NCBI GenBank assembly: GCA_907163375.1
Contig: CAJQUW010011052.1
Location: 186,001 to 250,000, forward strand
Length of the DNA stretch: 64,000 bases
Source: Prostheceraeus crozeri
Taxonomy: Eukaryota; Platyhelminthes; Polycladida; Euryleptidae
Reading direction: 5' to 3'
Every line of letters begins with the position of its first letter. Position 1 is the first letter of the stretch. This document shows, piece after piece, positions 10,296-21,810 of this stretch. The position numbers were made by a program, and so were the translations under genes. Under the pieces are notes generated by a model. The model saw only the letters and a list, made by a program, of their open reading frames with translations. It did no database searches and was not told where the DNA came from.

Positions 10296-10865
10296 TTCCT
10301 ATAAAATACCTGCGAAGATTATTCTGCGGAAAATGTGGTGTCCTTTTCTAAGTGCATATGGAAAAACACAGCATGGATTTCGACCTAAACATTCGACAAC
10401 AACTGCACTCATCGAAATTATGGAGCGATCTCTGTCCACGTATAATAATCCGAATACAAGTGGCGTTGCGGTTATTTCAGTATACCTTTCATCTGCATTT
10501 GACTGTGAAGACCATCAACTTCTTATCGAGAAAAACTCAAAGTTTTCGGCTTTCCAACTTATTCAATCCAGTGTTTTCAAAATTGCCTAAGTGATCGTAT
10601 TTGTCAAGTCAGAGTGAACAATCATTTTCATATCCTTTTGTAATGAAAAGGGGACTTCCTCAAGGCTCTGTGCTAGGGCCAGCTTTATTCTCTCTTTTCA
10701 TTAGTGACTTTGTTCCCAAAGTTGAAGGTGCATACCCAGTACAGTATGCTGATGATTTGAATTTGATTATTCCTATGAAAAAATAGTTATAATGAATCAA
10801 TCATCTTAAATCAATATATTGGTATTGAGGAATGGTGTAATACCAACAATCTGATTTAAAACAAA
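10296..10865 (+). pseudogene. LINE reverse transcriptase, second part
   Basis: After the Penelope-like insertion the LINE resumes with SYKIPAKII and then KTQHGFRPKHSTTTALIE (RT domain 2). The catalytic-domain stretch VAVISVYLSSAFDCEDHQLL contains the first Asp region. Further on, FVMKRGLPQGSVLGPALFSL and YADDLNLIIPM give the fingers/palm and the YADD box. Frameshifts separate these blocks. The remnant fades after IEEWCNTNNLI near 10,860 and lacks the 3' part of ORF2. Confidence 0.85.
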
Positions 10866-11196
10866 AGTAGGTTTTGTTTTATAGCAAGACAAATGTTTAT
10901 ATGTTATATGTTTATGTTTTTGCTGATGTGTATACATGTGCTTTTCATAGAATATGTTCAAGAGAGTTAATTCATACAAAATTTGTAAAAGCAAATGTAA
11001 TCAATGTGAAACCAAGCTCCCTCGTAGCTATGAAATTATGCAAATACAAGTTATTATTTATCACCGCACAACAGCTGTTTTTCGAGACATAGTATAGCTG
11101 GAAAGTGTGGTAATCATGACATAATAGCTTATAACAGATTGCTCTCAACCTGCAAACAAAATTTCAAATTAATTTGCGCTATATAATAATATAATT
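10866..11196. other. No gene recognised
   Basis: AT-rich sequence after the truncated LINE with no supported feature. Confidence 0.5.
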
Positions 11197-11253
11197 ACGG
11201 TTGGGGTCGCTGGAGACCCCATTGGTCATTAACGCGATTTTTTCGTCGGAGAT

Positions 11254-11850
11254 AGAGGGTTAATCAGGCGGAAATTAATATCCCCTTTAAGATTATCAAG
11301 GGAATCTCATGAACCGCATTATAATGCATGTCTTCATGAAAAAGTCGAGATCTTATTGTGCTTCTTGGCTGAGATTTCAAGTGTTCAATTTTCATCGGCA
11401 TGATTTACTAGATTCATGTTTGATTTCTTGAATCTGAATGGTAATGTGGACCCATTCACATCTTTTAAAGCTAATTGTGAACATTGTCTTTGATTATGAT
11501 ATTTTTCTCTTTCAGTGGCAGGTTTTGTCATATGATCACGCTAGAGAAAATACTCTTATCAATAGGGCTGAGTGGTAGAGCAATAATTACCAAACGAATT
11601 GCAAATTTAGCAAACTATCTTGCTTCTCCAAGTTTGACATGATACGGAAGATTCATAAAATTCTATTATTCTTCTGTATTGCTATCATCATCAGTCAAAT
11701 CTGTGCATATTTCTCCAAAGTGTAAAAAATTGCATAATTCACACGAATGCATTCAACAAAATCGAAACTGTATACACATTGGGGATTTGATTAATACTGA
11801 GTTACTCGACCTAGTATACTTAATCTATGGCAAGTTCTATGATTTTGTCT
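11254..11850 (+). repeat. Dispersed repeat family R, copy 1
   Basis: This stretch shares long similarity with at least six other places in the window. Hallmarks are GGTAATGTGGACCCATTCAC, a block around ATCATCAGTCAAATC, and an end reading CACATTGGGGATTTGATTAA, then ACTGAGTTACTCGACC and CTTAATCTATGG. It has no coding potential and no recognised promoter, so it is probably a non-autonomous transposon. Just upstream (11197-11253) is a one-sided stretch resembling a piggyBac-type end. Confidence 0.65.
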
Positions 11851-12179
11851 CTAACGTTATGACATAATTGCCATTTCGTTTATTCAACTGACTGAAAATG
11901 ATAAACCTTGACTTTCTCCCCAAATCAAAGTTTTGATCAAATAAAAGTACGATGCATTTTATTCGGGTAATCTTGATAGGTAGGCATATAATCATCTGAA
12001 ATGCAAAATTAGACGAATGATAGAATTGGTGAAAGAACGATGGCGAACCGATTTATATGTCGACTACGAGAGGTTCTTCTCAAAGATGACATTGTTCACA
12101 TCTACCAACTATATGGATGCGCAGAGTGTATTTGCAATAACTCTCCTCTTTTCGTCGGTCTTAACCAAAGAGACAGCAT

Positions 12180-12560
12180 AGAGTAGGGATATATACTACC
12201 CTATGGATACCGACTCTATGGATCACGCTTCAGAAAATAATCTTATTATAATAAAGTCGGATTTTTAATGATGGTAACCCATCGAATTGTTAATTTAGAA
12301 AACTATATTGCCTCTCCGAATTGACGTGACATGGAGGATTTGTGGAATACTATTCCTTATTCTGTATTGCTATAATCATCAGTCAAATTCGATTACATTT
12401 CTACAAACGTGTAGAAACTGTATACCTCACAGGTGGTACAGGGTCTCGACCTGGCATTGACTCATGTTCGTTTAATGAAATCAAAGCTGTATACACATTG
12501 GGGATTTGATAAATCTGAGTTGCCACTCTACCTATTATACTTACTCTATGGAGACAGCGA
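12180..12560 (+). repeat. Dispersed repeat family R, copy 2
   Basis: It aligns to the second half of copy 1, with CATCAGTCAAATTCGATT, then CACATTGGGGATTTGAT and GAGTTGCCACTCTACC and the end ACTTACTCTATGG. It is diverged from copy 1 and is followed directly by a LINE fragment. Confidence 0.65.
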
Positions 12561-12569
12561 ATGATTGGA

Positions 12570-13151
12570 AAGAGTCAGGAGGAAAGCACATCGCCTTATC
12601 TGTGGAAAGCATTGTTCGTGTGATGACTTTGCTTCATTATGTGTTCATTGCGACCATTGCAATGATGATGGTGCGTCTTCATTCTTTAAAATATAACAAT
12701 AAATTCGAAGTGACAAAGTTATGAAAAGTATGTCATTTAATAAGCGACACATGTAAGGAAAAGATGAGTCGGTGCGCATCTTAGACTGAGTGAGTGGCAT
12801 ACAATACCTTTTCGAAAAATGCAATTTAGGAGGTATGCATAAATACAAGTGATGAAGGTAAATCACTAGAAATATCATCCCACGTATGAAGTGATAAGGA
12901 GACTCGGCGCAAATGAAGTTCATTTCGGTTGCATGAGCACCTCCATTTCTCACTGCTGAATTCACTATAAATAATGCGATGGGCACGATCACCAATAAGT
13001 CGCAAACTTCTCGTTCGTTTTTCCTGCAGACATACAAAAGTGGACAGCAATACTCCATAATCGAACGAATGCATGCAACCAAGACATGATGAAGTTTCCT
13101 TGGGAAACGAGTGGTTTCAACCGTCGTAGAATGTGGAGCCTTTAACCGCAC
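12570..13151 (-). pseudogene. LINE reverse transcriptase carboxy-terminal fragment
   Basis: The minus strand reads FPRKLHHVLVACIRSIMEYC and CPLLYV, the typical 'IRPVLEYACPVW' segment near the end of CR1-like ORF2. A frameshift follows, then in another frame RSLRLIGDRAHRIIYSEFSS and SLHTWDDISSDLPSSL, matching the usual end of such proteins. It is a short, frameshifted tail of a LINE; no RT catalytic part is present nearby. Confidence 0.7.
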
Positions 13152-13159
13152 TATCGGCG

Positions 13160-14087
13160 AACATCGTGCTATTTAAACTTTCCGTAACATAAAGAATCCA
13201 GAAAATTTTCTGTACTTTGTCTTCCTTTCGATACTACAACGTTCTAGTCACCTTGTTATACCACCCTCTCATACTCGTCGGCGCTCAGTATCTTTTGTAC
13301 ATTACTACTGTTAGGTCATTATTTAGCAGAATGCACACCACGTAGTCTGTTTTTCAATTCGTCCACGTTATAACTTGCCCCTTACTTTACTGTCTCTCTT
13401 GAGGTGTATTATTGGCTACCGCTATTTTAAATAAACGCAGCTTATTATCTGGAGACAAGTCTATTGACAAGAGCTATTGGCCAGTCCGTTTGATTTGAAG
13501 ATGGCATCATCGGACAAAACTGTAAATTGCTAGGATTCACCACTGCCATTCATGTCACAAAACCACTCACTACTTAATCCGGCGATCTGTGTTGTCTTCT
13601 TGAATGGTATGTAGAATTATGATGTGCTTTTTCATTTTGAAATTTTTTCAAAATTCTCAGAATATTTGACTGACTTAAGCCTAGCTCACGGGAATAATGA
13701 CTAATTGACTTCATGGAACTTGTTGTTGTCTGATACACTGTTCACTTCGTTTGCGTCTAGATTTCCAATATCACTTCAATAAATTTTCCATTCTTCAAAA
13801 ATAGCAGTGTTGACTTTATTTTTCTTCAAACAAAATTCAAAGCGATCGTAGAAATTAGAGTATCAACAGTCACTTACAGAATATTGATGTCAACACAAAT
13901 AAACAAACAAAGTAACTACTCGTATATCTATTCTAGATAATTATCTATTCTCAGATAGACAATCAAAAGGACAAGAACCAATATTTTGACACCCTGTATA
14001 TCAGCAACTTAAATAACATTGCTTATCTTCATCTCCAAAAGTCTGCTTAAGTTACCTCCGAATTTTATTGCTTTTCTTCATTGTCCA
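13160..14087. other. No gene recognised
   Basis: AT-rich sequence. Near 13,980 it reads TATTTTGACACCCTGTATAT, which resembles the outer end of a mariner-type element, but I see no partner end. Confidence 0.45.
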
Positions 14088-14331
14088 AAGCAAGTTAGAA
14101 GAAACTCCCCAAAGTTTTGGTCGATAGTTTCTTAAAAGTTAAAAATCAGACAGGCCTTCGGCGTCCAGCGCCTTCAAACGGTCGATGGTAACGGGAGGTA
14201 AATGGTCGGCCCTTCGGCGTTACCATCGACCGTTTGAAGGCGCTGGACGCCGAAGGCCTGTCTGATATTCAACTTTTAATTTTTAAGAAATTATCGACCA
14301 AAACTTTGGGGAGTTTTTTCTAACTTGCTTT
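14088..14331. repeat. Long palindrome (fold-back element), arms about 105-115 bp
   Basis: The left arm (14088-14193) and right arm (14218-14331) are near-perfect reverse complements with a spacer of about 24 bases. Both contain CAGACAGGCCTTCGGCGTCC and CCCCAAAGTTTTGGTCGATA (or complements). The GC-rich core contrasts with its surroundings. Size and structure suit a MITE or fold-back element, or the hairpin of a small RNA. Confidence 0.85.
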
Positions 14332-14747
14332 TGACGATAAAATGATCTCCCGTCGACTGGCAACAATGTCTTTTCTTCATTGCTTACCGTTTAATGCACT
14401 GGCGGGTGAGATTCCGAATCGTGCGACTCAATGCACGATTAATCCAAAATCGCGCGATTCTGAATATTTTGAGATTTTCTCAAATTCAGTAATTAGAAGT
14501 TTTCAGTTATCTAGCTTGCATTACTTTTGATTTCTATTCCTTTAGCTTCATTACATATTTGATAGTTTCCATTAAAATTGAGACAATGAGACACTTAAAG
14601 ACCGATCTCCATTGAGATCGCATTCAGCCGCGCTATCGCATGCGTACGCGCATTCTTCCCTGCCATCGGATTCATTGCGATCGGGTTGTTGTAGTAGCCA
14701 ATTTCTTTTGAACATCGTTGCATCCATCGCATCGTCTCGTTGTGGGA
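14332..14747. other. No gene recognised
   Basis: Non-coding by inspection, between two fold-back elements. Confidence 0.45.
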
Positions 14748-15330
14748 TAAAGACAAATTTGTCTAAAATCTGTAAAAATTGGTCATTCGTCAAAAAACTT
14801 CCGAGACACGTATTTGAACGTATTTTCTACCTACATACAAAAATTTATGCAGATCGGAAAAGTACTTTTGCATTCGAGACGATAACGTGAAGTGTAGCGA
14901 TGTCAATAGCTTGGTCTTACTTCGCCTGACCTTATCGCCGGAGCAGAAAGCACTTGATGTCAACAAGGTTATTTCCTGTAAACTCGTGAAGTGATGATGA
15001 CCAGGCCACATTCCTTACACCAACATTTTTAGCGTAAGAAAGGTATGGCAAGGTAGTGGCCGTGGGAAGATTTCAAATTGCAGCGGATGAGATAAAAAGG
15101 GAGAGAGAACAATGCACACACGATTAACAATAATGCGTCGAACAGACGAAGTCGGATCAAGCTATTGACATCGCTACACCTCACGTTATCGTCTCTAATG
15201 CAAAAAGCACTTGTCCGATCTGCATAAATTTTTGTAAGTACGTAGAAAATACATTCAAATACGTGTCTCTGAAGTTTTGTGATGGTTGGTTCATTTTTGC
15301 AGATTTTAGACAAATTTGAAAATGTGGGAG
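14748..15330. mobile_element. Fold-back MITE, copy 1
   Basis: The outer ends CAAATTTGTCTAAAATCTG and CAGATTTTAGACAAATTTG are reverse complements, and the similarity continues inward for about 170 bp through ATAACGTGAAGTGTAGCGATG and its complement. A middle part (GCACTTGATGTCAACAAGG and following) is not inverted. A second copy lies at about 24,890-25,450. There is no coding capacity. It stands next to the HARBI1-type remnant, but I see no shared ends that would prove mobilisation by it. Confidence 0.75.
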
Positions 15331-15374
15331 GGGAGACAACCCAAAAGTACCCTTTTGAAAATGGTGACACCGTA

Positions 15375-16355
15375 TATCACTCATGACGGTCCAAGAAAAA
15401 CCATGCCTGCGGAAATGCGGCTTGCCATCACGTTGCGTTTTTTTATCGACAGGGGACTCTCAAGTGAGCATTTTTAACAGTTTTCGTGTCTCTCGGTCAA
15501 TGGTGTGTCGAATAATTTCTGAGGCGTGCAGTGAAATATACTATGGTCAATCATAAGAGTACCTAAGTCCTCCAAATTCACAAGACTTCTTGGACGTGAA
15601 AAGCGAATTCTGGCGTCTTTGGAACTTTCCCAATTCCTGCGCGGCAATCGATAGCATGCACTGTGTCATACAATGTCCAATAGGAAGTGGCAGTGAATTT
15701 TGTAATTATAATAAAAACTTCAGCATTGTACTCCTCGCTGTTAGTGACACGAACTACTGCTTCTCCATGATAGATATCGATGCTCCGGGAAGTCAATCTG
15801 ATGGAGGAACATTTACCAACTCAGCAATGTTTAAAGCTTTTAAAAATGGCGTTTTACCGCCTCCCAACGTTGCGGATCGTAATTCAGAAAACAAACTCCC
15901 TCACGTTATAGTTGGGGAGGAAGCATTCCCTCTTCGAAATTATATCATGAGACCTTTTCCTAAAAAACTGAAACGACACACAAAAGATATTTAATTATCG
16001 ATTATCTCGATCTCCACGTGTGATAGAGAATGCATTTAGAATACTAGCATCGCGTTGTGGGATTTACCGCTGTCCAATAATCTCAGATTCAAACAAAGCT
16101 ATCATGGTCGTGAAGGCAACTAGGCTATTGCTCTTCATAATTACCTCCTGAAAACAAACACTGTGAATTCTCCAAGTTTGCAGTACTGTCCTCCGGGCTT
16201 TGTCGACGTTGAACGACCAGATGGCATAATACAGGAAGGTAGCTGGCGGCAAACTACAGCTGGAGATTCAAGCCTATTGGCGCCTGAGATCAATGGTCCA
16301 CGAACGAGTAAAGCTGCGAAACATATATATGTGATCGTTTCAGTGATTTCTTTGT
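15375..16355 (+). pseudogene. PIF/Harbinger (HARBI1-like) transposase remnant
   Basis: The amino part reads AEMRLAITLRFFIDRGLSSE, the usual 'LAVTLRFLATG' segment. From 15590 an open frame of 134 residues gives FPNSCAAIDSMHCVIQCP (first catalytic Asp block, 'GAIDGKHV'), NYNKNFSIVLLAVSDTNY and IDIDAPGSQSDGGTF (second Asp block), then GEEAFPLRNYIMRPFP. In another frame come SRSPRVIENAFRILASRCGI (third acidic residue) and CPPGFVDVERPDGIIQEGSW. At least three frame changes or stops make it inactive. Living relatives are nucleases that work with a Myb-like partner and target 3-bp sites; no partner gene is recognisable. Confidence 0.85.
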
Positions 16356-16359
16356 GAGT

Positions 16360-17943
16360 GATGCTGGCCAAGTTTCTTGCCAATTCTTGCTTCCAATTAG
16401 CGGAAACAATTAATGTTCACAGGGATGAGAACTTTCTGCGGATATGTCGTTTACAATGTCTGCCTAATGTATTATTTTATTTCCTTTTGGGGTCTCCTTG
16501 TGATGTGAATTTCCTCCGGGGACCCCGTTCTCCCATTCTCATCCTGTGTTTGGTAATAAAATTAGCAAAATCTGAAAATAAGTCACTGCTCAGAATGTTT
16601 CACTGTGGATAGCTAGATATGTGTAAACCATCCTATCAAAGAATGAAATATTTTGTTTATCTGCTTCGGTTTGCTAGAAGTGTGATCAATACGAAATCGA
16701 CGGCACATCGAGGAACCTATTAAATAGGCAAAAAGGAATTCCTAATACCTTACAGAGATAGGAAAAACATGCGTCGCTTGCGGATTAATGTGATTAATGT
16801 GAGTTCCAGCAAAAAGCTTCGATTGCCAAAATTTTTTCAGATTCGAAGAATTCAGATCATTGCGCACAACTTTTCTCCATAATGTTGGCCTTCCGATCAT
16901 TAATAAAAAAAGTAGCAGGCGTGCGAAAATCACTTGATGATTTCACCATCGTCCTCTCAACACTCCTTACTTCATAGTGCATACACTGAATCGAATGTTA
17001 GCCAAGACCGCGATGTGTGTGTTTGGTGTGTGCGAAGTGATATCACAGCACGCATGCATCTCTCACTGGCTCTCGTGTCCTCTGCTGACAGCTTATTGTT
17101 TGCCATTTCCAATATTAAGCGATACAAGAATTATCCATTCGAGAAGGAGCAATTTGTCCAATTCTGTGATGTGCCATTTCGATATTAATTAAGGTTACAT
17201 ATAACCCTTCGTTTCTAGGAAACCGAAGCGTGCGCAGATGAATCTAATTCTGTGCATGCTATACTTGTTGCTGATTTCAGCAATGTTGTTGAGAGTTGTT
17301 GTTGCTGAGCAATTTCAGAGCTGTTGTTGATGATTTCAGTTAATGGAGAAAGTATTTGACATTAAATATCAAATTCATCGGATTTTCTGTTTAAATGGCA
17401 TGTTGTCCACCCTGGGGAATGCTTTGTGGATCAATTTTTGCTGTTGTAAATTATTGAGATTATAAAAGATAGTAAAATTTTCAGTTAAATTATCTCCTTG
17501 TTCATCTTATAATAAAAGATCGATCAATGCCTAATTTTCAATTTTGTTAAATTCTATATATTCCTTGTGCGTCAAACATATTCATATATTTTTTGCATTA
17601 AAACCTTTATTGTGCATTTCAGAGAGGAATCGTTCTCTCATGAAGAAATGTTATAAAGGGAAACGGATTCTACCAAACCAGTACAATCGATGGTAGAGAA
17701 GCTTGCAACTGTTCTGTAGGCCGACATTTACTCATGACGTTAGTCGTTGAAGTAATTTCTTGCACGATTCTTTGTCACTGCTGTTTTGGTTTTGGCAGCA
17801 TTGAGTTCTTTATGTTGTTGATCCTTGGAGCATTTCGTAGCAGGATGACTTTGATCAACAGTATATTCAACATTATCGACAGTAAATTTCATCAAAATTT
17901 TTCTACAGCATAAAGAAGGTAAACAGCAATTTTACCAAAACAA
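16360..17943. other. No gene recognised
   Basis: I find no domain in this stretch. Open frames at 16,934-17,192 overlap each other and have no recognisable content. Confidence 0.45.
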
Positions 17944-18061
17944 TGTGAACATCCTGCGTGAACACTTTATGCGTCAAGATCAAACTTCAAGTTTGATAAC
18001 TTGTAAATTACATGTTAATTAATATTGACGCATAAATTTGTGGGTTCGTAGGATGTTCACA
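17944..18061. repeat. Imperfect inverted repeat with inner palindrome
   Basis: TGTGAACATCCTGCG...TTTATGCGTCAA (17944-17976) pairs with TTGACGCATAAA...GTAGGATGTTCACA (18025-18061). Between them is the palindrome ATCAAACTTCAAGTTTGAT. It could form a long hairpin and probably marks a small fold-back element. Confidence 0.7.
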
Positions 18062-18289
18062 TTTTATTGATAAAATTATAGCTAACCTACTGTATGTTGT
18101 GGTAAAAACGCATTTAAGAAAGTCGCTGCTCGAATGTTTGATTTTTGAATGTTCGAGAATATGCCACAGACGATCGCAGATAGTAGCCGTTTTAACGTTT
18201 TCTTTGGTTCGTCTACAATACATGAACGTACGAAACAGCACGTTTAATTAACTTACGATAAACATTCGTGTTCCGGCTATGTGCGTAAA

Positions 18290-20480
18290 TCTTCATTAAG
18301 AACGTCACATAACCGCTGGCGTTGCTGAGTGTCCTTATCTAGTCGCTCATTGGAATTAAAGAATGTCGCGTCATCTGCATACATCACCAATTTACTTACT
18401 AGACAGTCTGGGATGTCGTTGATGTACAGCAGAAAAAGAGTGGGTCCCAGAAATTAACCTTGAGGAACTCCTGCATTAGCAAGCTTGGTGGAAAGCTTTT
18501 GGTCATGTCAGACGACAGATATCTGCCGGCCACTAAGGAAAGAAGTAAGAAGTTTTGTGGAGTTGATCAGAAACTCCATTGGACTTAAGCTTCCTAAGGA
18601 ATCCCTGATGCCAAACTTTATCGAATGCTTTGGAAGCATCCAGTGCAACTGATCACATGTTCACATGTACACGGCTCACATGTTCAGTGACATATGAAAA
18701 AAGATCTGCAGTTGATCGAAAGTGTCTAAACCCATACTGTTCCTCTGATAGAAGATTCTGAGTTTCAAGGAAGTTTACAATATGTTGGTTAATCACTGCT
18801 TCAAAAATCTTGCCAGCAATTGGAAGCAGGCTGAGGACAGTAACTAGATGGAAGAGATGAGTCAGAACCTTTCTTTGGAACTGGAGCCACGGAAGCTACT
18901 TTCTAACAAGAGGGAACTCACCGGTGGATACACATGTACTGAACAGTTTGGATAAAAGTGGAGAAAGCTCAGGTGAGGGATTCTTGAAGACCGAAACCGA
19001 GATGCCATCTGGTCCACTTGAATTAGAGCTGCGATGATCTTTTTGACATTTCTGACTGTGACTGAAGGAGGACTAACTGTCTCATCAGTGCGCGTGGGAA
19101 CTGAGTGTGGAATTCTACCTCCATCGTCCAATGTTGATTTCTTCGCAAACTCCTTGCAAGGACGCTCGGCTTTGTCTGCTGTGGTTGTCACCATAGAAGT
19201 ATTATGCTGGGATTGAGGATTTGGTCCTATTGGTGACACTGTTGTTAATCGTCCAGAAGTCCTTAGAGCCAAGCTTTTGGGTAGCAATGGATTACTGTAC
19301 ATTCAAGGCCTAACGGCTTTTAGCCTGATGCATGGTTTCCTTGCAATTTCTTCGTGCAGTCTTGTACATTTTAAGATTGCTAGTGGTACTGTCACGCTTG
19401 TACTTATGGAAAAAGTGATCACACTGGCAGGTTCCAGCTGCACATTATGGTGTAAGCCATGGTTGGGAGTGGAGCTTCATTTTGAAAGTACGGTGAGGAA
19501 TGTAGGCCAGCATCCCTGTCTGAAGGCACTATGTCAGTTCTTGCACCCACTTAATTGTGGATGTTCTCGCTCAGAATCAAATTCATAGCTTGAACTTGAA
19601 TAAGAAAAGTGCAGAAGCCACACCAATTTGCTTTGGAGAATTGATAAACTGTTCTATGGAAATGCGCAGACGTTGTGGAGTAATAGTTTGTTTGTAGTAG
19701 TAAGTTTGCTTGCCAGAAATTGTGACAACACAGTGATCAGACGTACCGAGGGGAGAAGTAACCTTGTATAAAAAGAAGTTGGGTTTGAGGTGAGAAACAG
19801 GTCAAGTAGACATCCATTATCCCCAGCTCGGTCAGGCACTCTGGTAGGATAAGTGACAATCTGACTAAGATTGTGAGAGACAGCAAAATCCTCGGCTGTC
19901 TGAAAGGAAAGATCATTGATGCTTGAGTGCACAAGCCAGTTAACATTGTGCACGCTGAAGTCACCAAAATCGGCAACGTCAAGGCTGGGATACTCTTGTA
20001 GAGGAGAATTGATCTTATCAGAAAGTGTATTGAAAATGTCCGCATTGGTTGATGGAGAGCGGTATAGGAAAAATAAAAGAAGAGTGGTTGTCTGTAACGG
20101 CGCAATGAAGACAAGATACTCATGCCTTGGATCCTCTGAGCTACGAAGCCTTCTCAAGGGAAGTTTGTCTTGGCACAAGCTTCAAGACCAGGACAAGGTG
20201 CTTTATCTATCCGGTGAAATATGTATCCATCAGGAGCAACATCGCTTGATAACACACTGGGGTCTAACCTGGTTTCCGACAGGGCTAGAAGATCTGGTGA
20301 CCGACTTTGGAGGAAGATGTTGATGTCGTCGTAATAGGACTTCAGTCCTATTACGTTGCTAAAGCTGGTCTTGAGAAGAGTGATCTTCACGGCTTGACTA
20401 CGTTTCTTGTGTGTCTTTCTCATTTTCATAATTTCTCGTAGAATAACAATCAAATAAATAAAACTTATATTGTATAACAA
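18290..20480 (-). mobile_element. Non-LTR retrotransposon (LINE) remnant, second family
   Basis: The minus strand holds an endonuclease in pieces (20,480-19,654): IFLQSRSPDLLALSETRLDP, then FLYRSPSTNADIFNTLSDKI, FGDFSVHNVNWLVHSS and LSQIVTYPTRVPDRAGDNGC. Frame-shifted RT blocks follow between 19.3 and 18.3 kb, including a 'GSVLGP...LFLLYINDIPD'-like part and a VMYADDATFF-like catalytic box, read in mixed frames. Many stops and frameshifts are present. The endonuclease wording differs from that of the LINE at 21.8-24.8 kb, so this is a separate family or clade. Confidence 0.75.
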
Positions 20481-21774
20481 AGTGATACAATAAACTTTGG
20501 AGACATCAGAAAAATGTAAATAATGGCGACAAAACTGCAATAAATAATATGCAAAAAAGACACTTACAGGCACATTTCATGTCGCAAAAGCTTGAAGAAA
20601 CCCAAATGAGAACCCATTTATCGGAACAATGGATGCAAGTCAGTAGGCCAAAGAGGAACCGGATGCACCTACACTGGCTAAACCCTTTAGTAGAGCTATG
20701 CCCACGCATGTCCGTGGCAGTGGAACTGTACCGCATTTTTTCGAGCCGTTGACCGTGCCTGCCTCCAAAAGCGTTACCAGTGGGTTCGGGACCCTCGAAC
20801 TACCTGACGCCCGTATGCCGTGAATACGTTGGATCTGTCACACCTTGACTTGTAACAAATGATGAAGTTCAAAAGACCCAAAGACCTAATCCAACAGCAT
20901 GAAACATCTTATGACTGTTCATATCTGGGAAACCTGGGGGTGGTGTTAAAAGGGACGGCCGAAGCCTACCACACATTTGAAATAAACAAAAGTAGAGAAT
21001 AAGAATGAACAATTAATCAAACATAAATAAATTCAATGGCCAGTGAAATGAAAAAATATTCCAGAGCCGCTAGTTAGCCGAAGCATGGTCACAAACCGCC
21101 GACAACAAACCTTTTCGACAAGGTAAAACCCAAAGAAGCATAAGATTCAGACGATAAAGCCTGATTGTGACTCTGTTTTCACCCTTTCACCGCTTTCAGG
21201 ACGCAGGTTATATACGAAAGGGAAAATATTGTATTCTGTTTAATCTCATTGTATGAAATAGTGTATTCCCACAGAAATCCCATAAAAAGTTTCTGTAGCT
21301 TGGAATTTAAAAACCGCGCCAGGCGATATTTCAAGTCTTAAATCAGCCATACACAATCTAAGGCGCGGCACGAACACCTACGTACAGGTGTACCTACGTG
21401 TTTATCAAACTTCTATTCTGTACAGTGATCTCCAATGTTGAAAGAATAAATAGGAAAATAGTCTTTTTGTTCTTCATGAAGGAAATTTCACTAAAAAGTT
21501 GCTTGAAAAAATCGCTTGATTAATCGAGCGGAATCGATTAACTGCGCCCGCCACTGGTTTAATATAAGAATCGTTAATTGAATATACATGTAGAAAGCTA
21601 GACAGAGCGAGTTGACGTACGTGGAACATATACTCGTAGAATGAAAGGAATTTTCCTTCAGAAAATTGTCGGTCAAAAGATAATTAGGAAGAAGTTTCAA
21701 ATATGTGAGAAAGTCACAAGTCATCAATTTTGTTTGTTGAACCTCAGTGTACACATTGGAATGAGCGATGATTT
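20481..21774. other. No gene recognised
   Basis: Mixed sequence between two LINEs. The short ORFs here show no family features. Confidence 0.45.
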
Positions 21775-21810
21775 ACGACGTAATGTATTGCAAAAAGGAA
21801 AAGAAGGACG

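Larger units (their letters stand above)
2780..10865 (+). mobile_element. Decayed CR1-like LINE, interrupted by two insertions
   Basis: Parts of one non-LTR retrotransposon are collinear: an ORF1 with coiled coil and RRM-like segment (2854-3481), an AP endonuclease (from about 3888), the endonuclease-RT linker (about 4750-5070), and reverse transcriptase in two pieces (to 7695 and from 10296). The gaps are a Tc1/mariner-type element (5414-7028) and a Penelope-like element (7696-10295). The copy has many stops and frameshifts and appears to end shortly after the RT catalytic motif, near 10,860. The layout suits the CR1/L2 (jockey superfamily) group; I cannot fix the clade. Confidence 0.8.

Noticed and set aside
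11197-11253. piggyBac-type end (TTAACCCTCTATCTCCGACG on the minus strand)
   Set aside because: Only one end is visible and no partner or second TTAA could be placed.
12826-13074. Separate 82-residue ORF in the LINE tail
   Set aside because: It is the second frame of the same LINE fragment, not an independent gene.
13970-13999. mariner-like end TTTTGACACCCTGTATAT
   Set aside because: Single end, no inverted partner found nearby.
16934-17192. Two overlapping plus-strand ORFs (84 and 71 residues)
   Set aside because: No domain, no conservation evidence, and they overlap each other.
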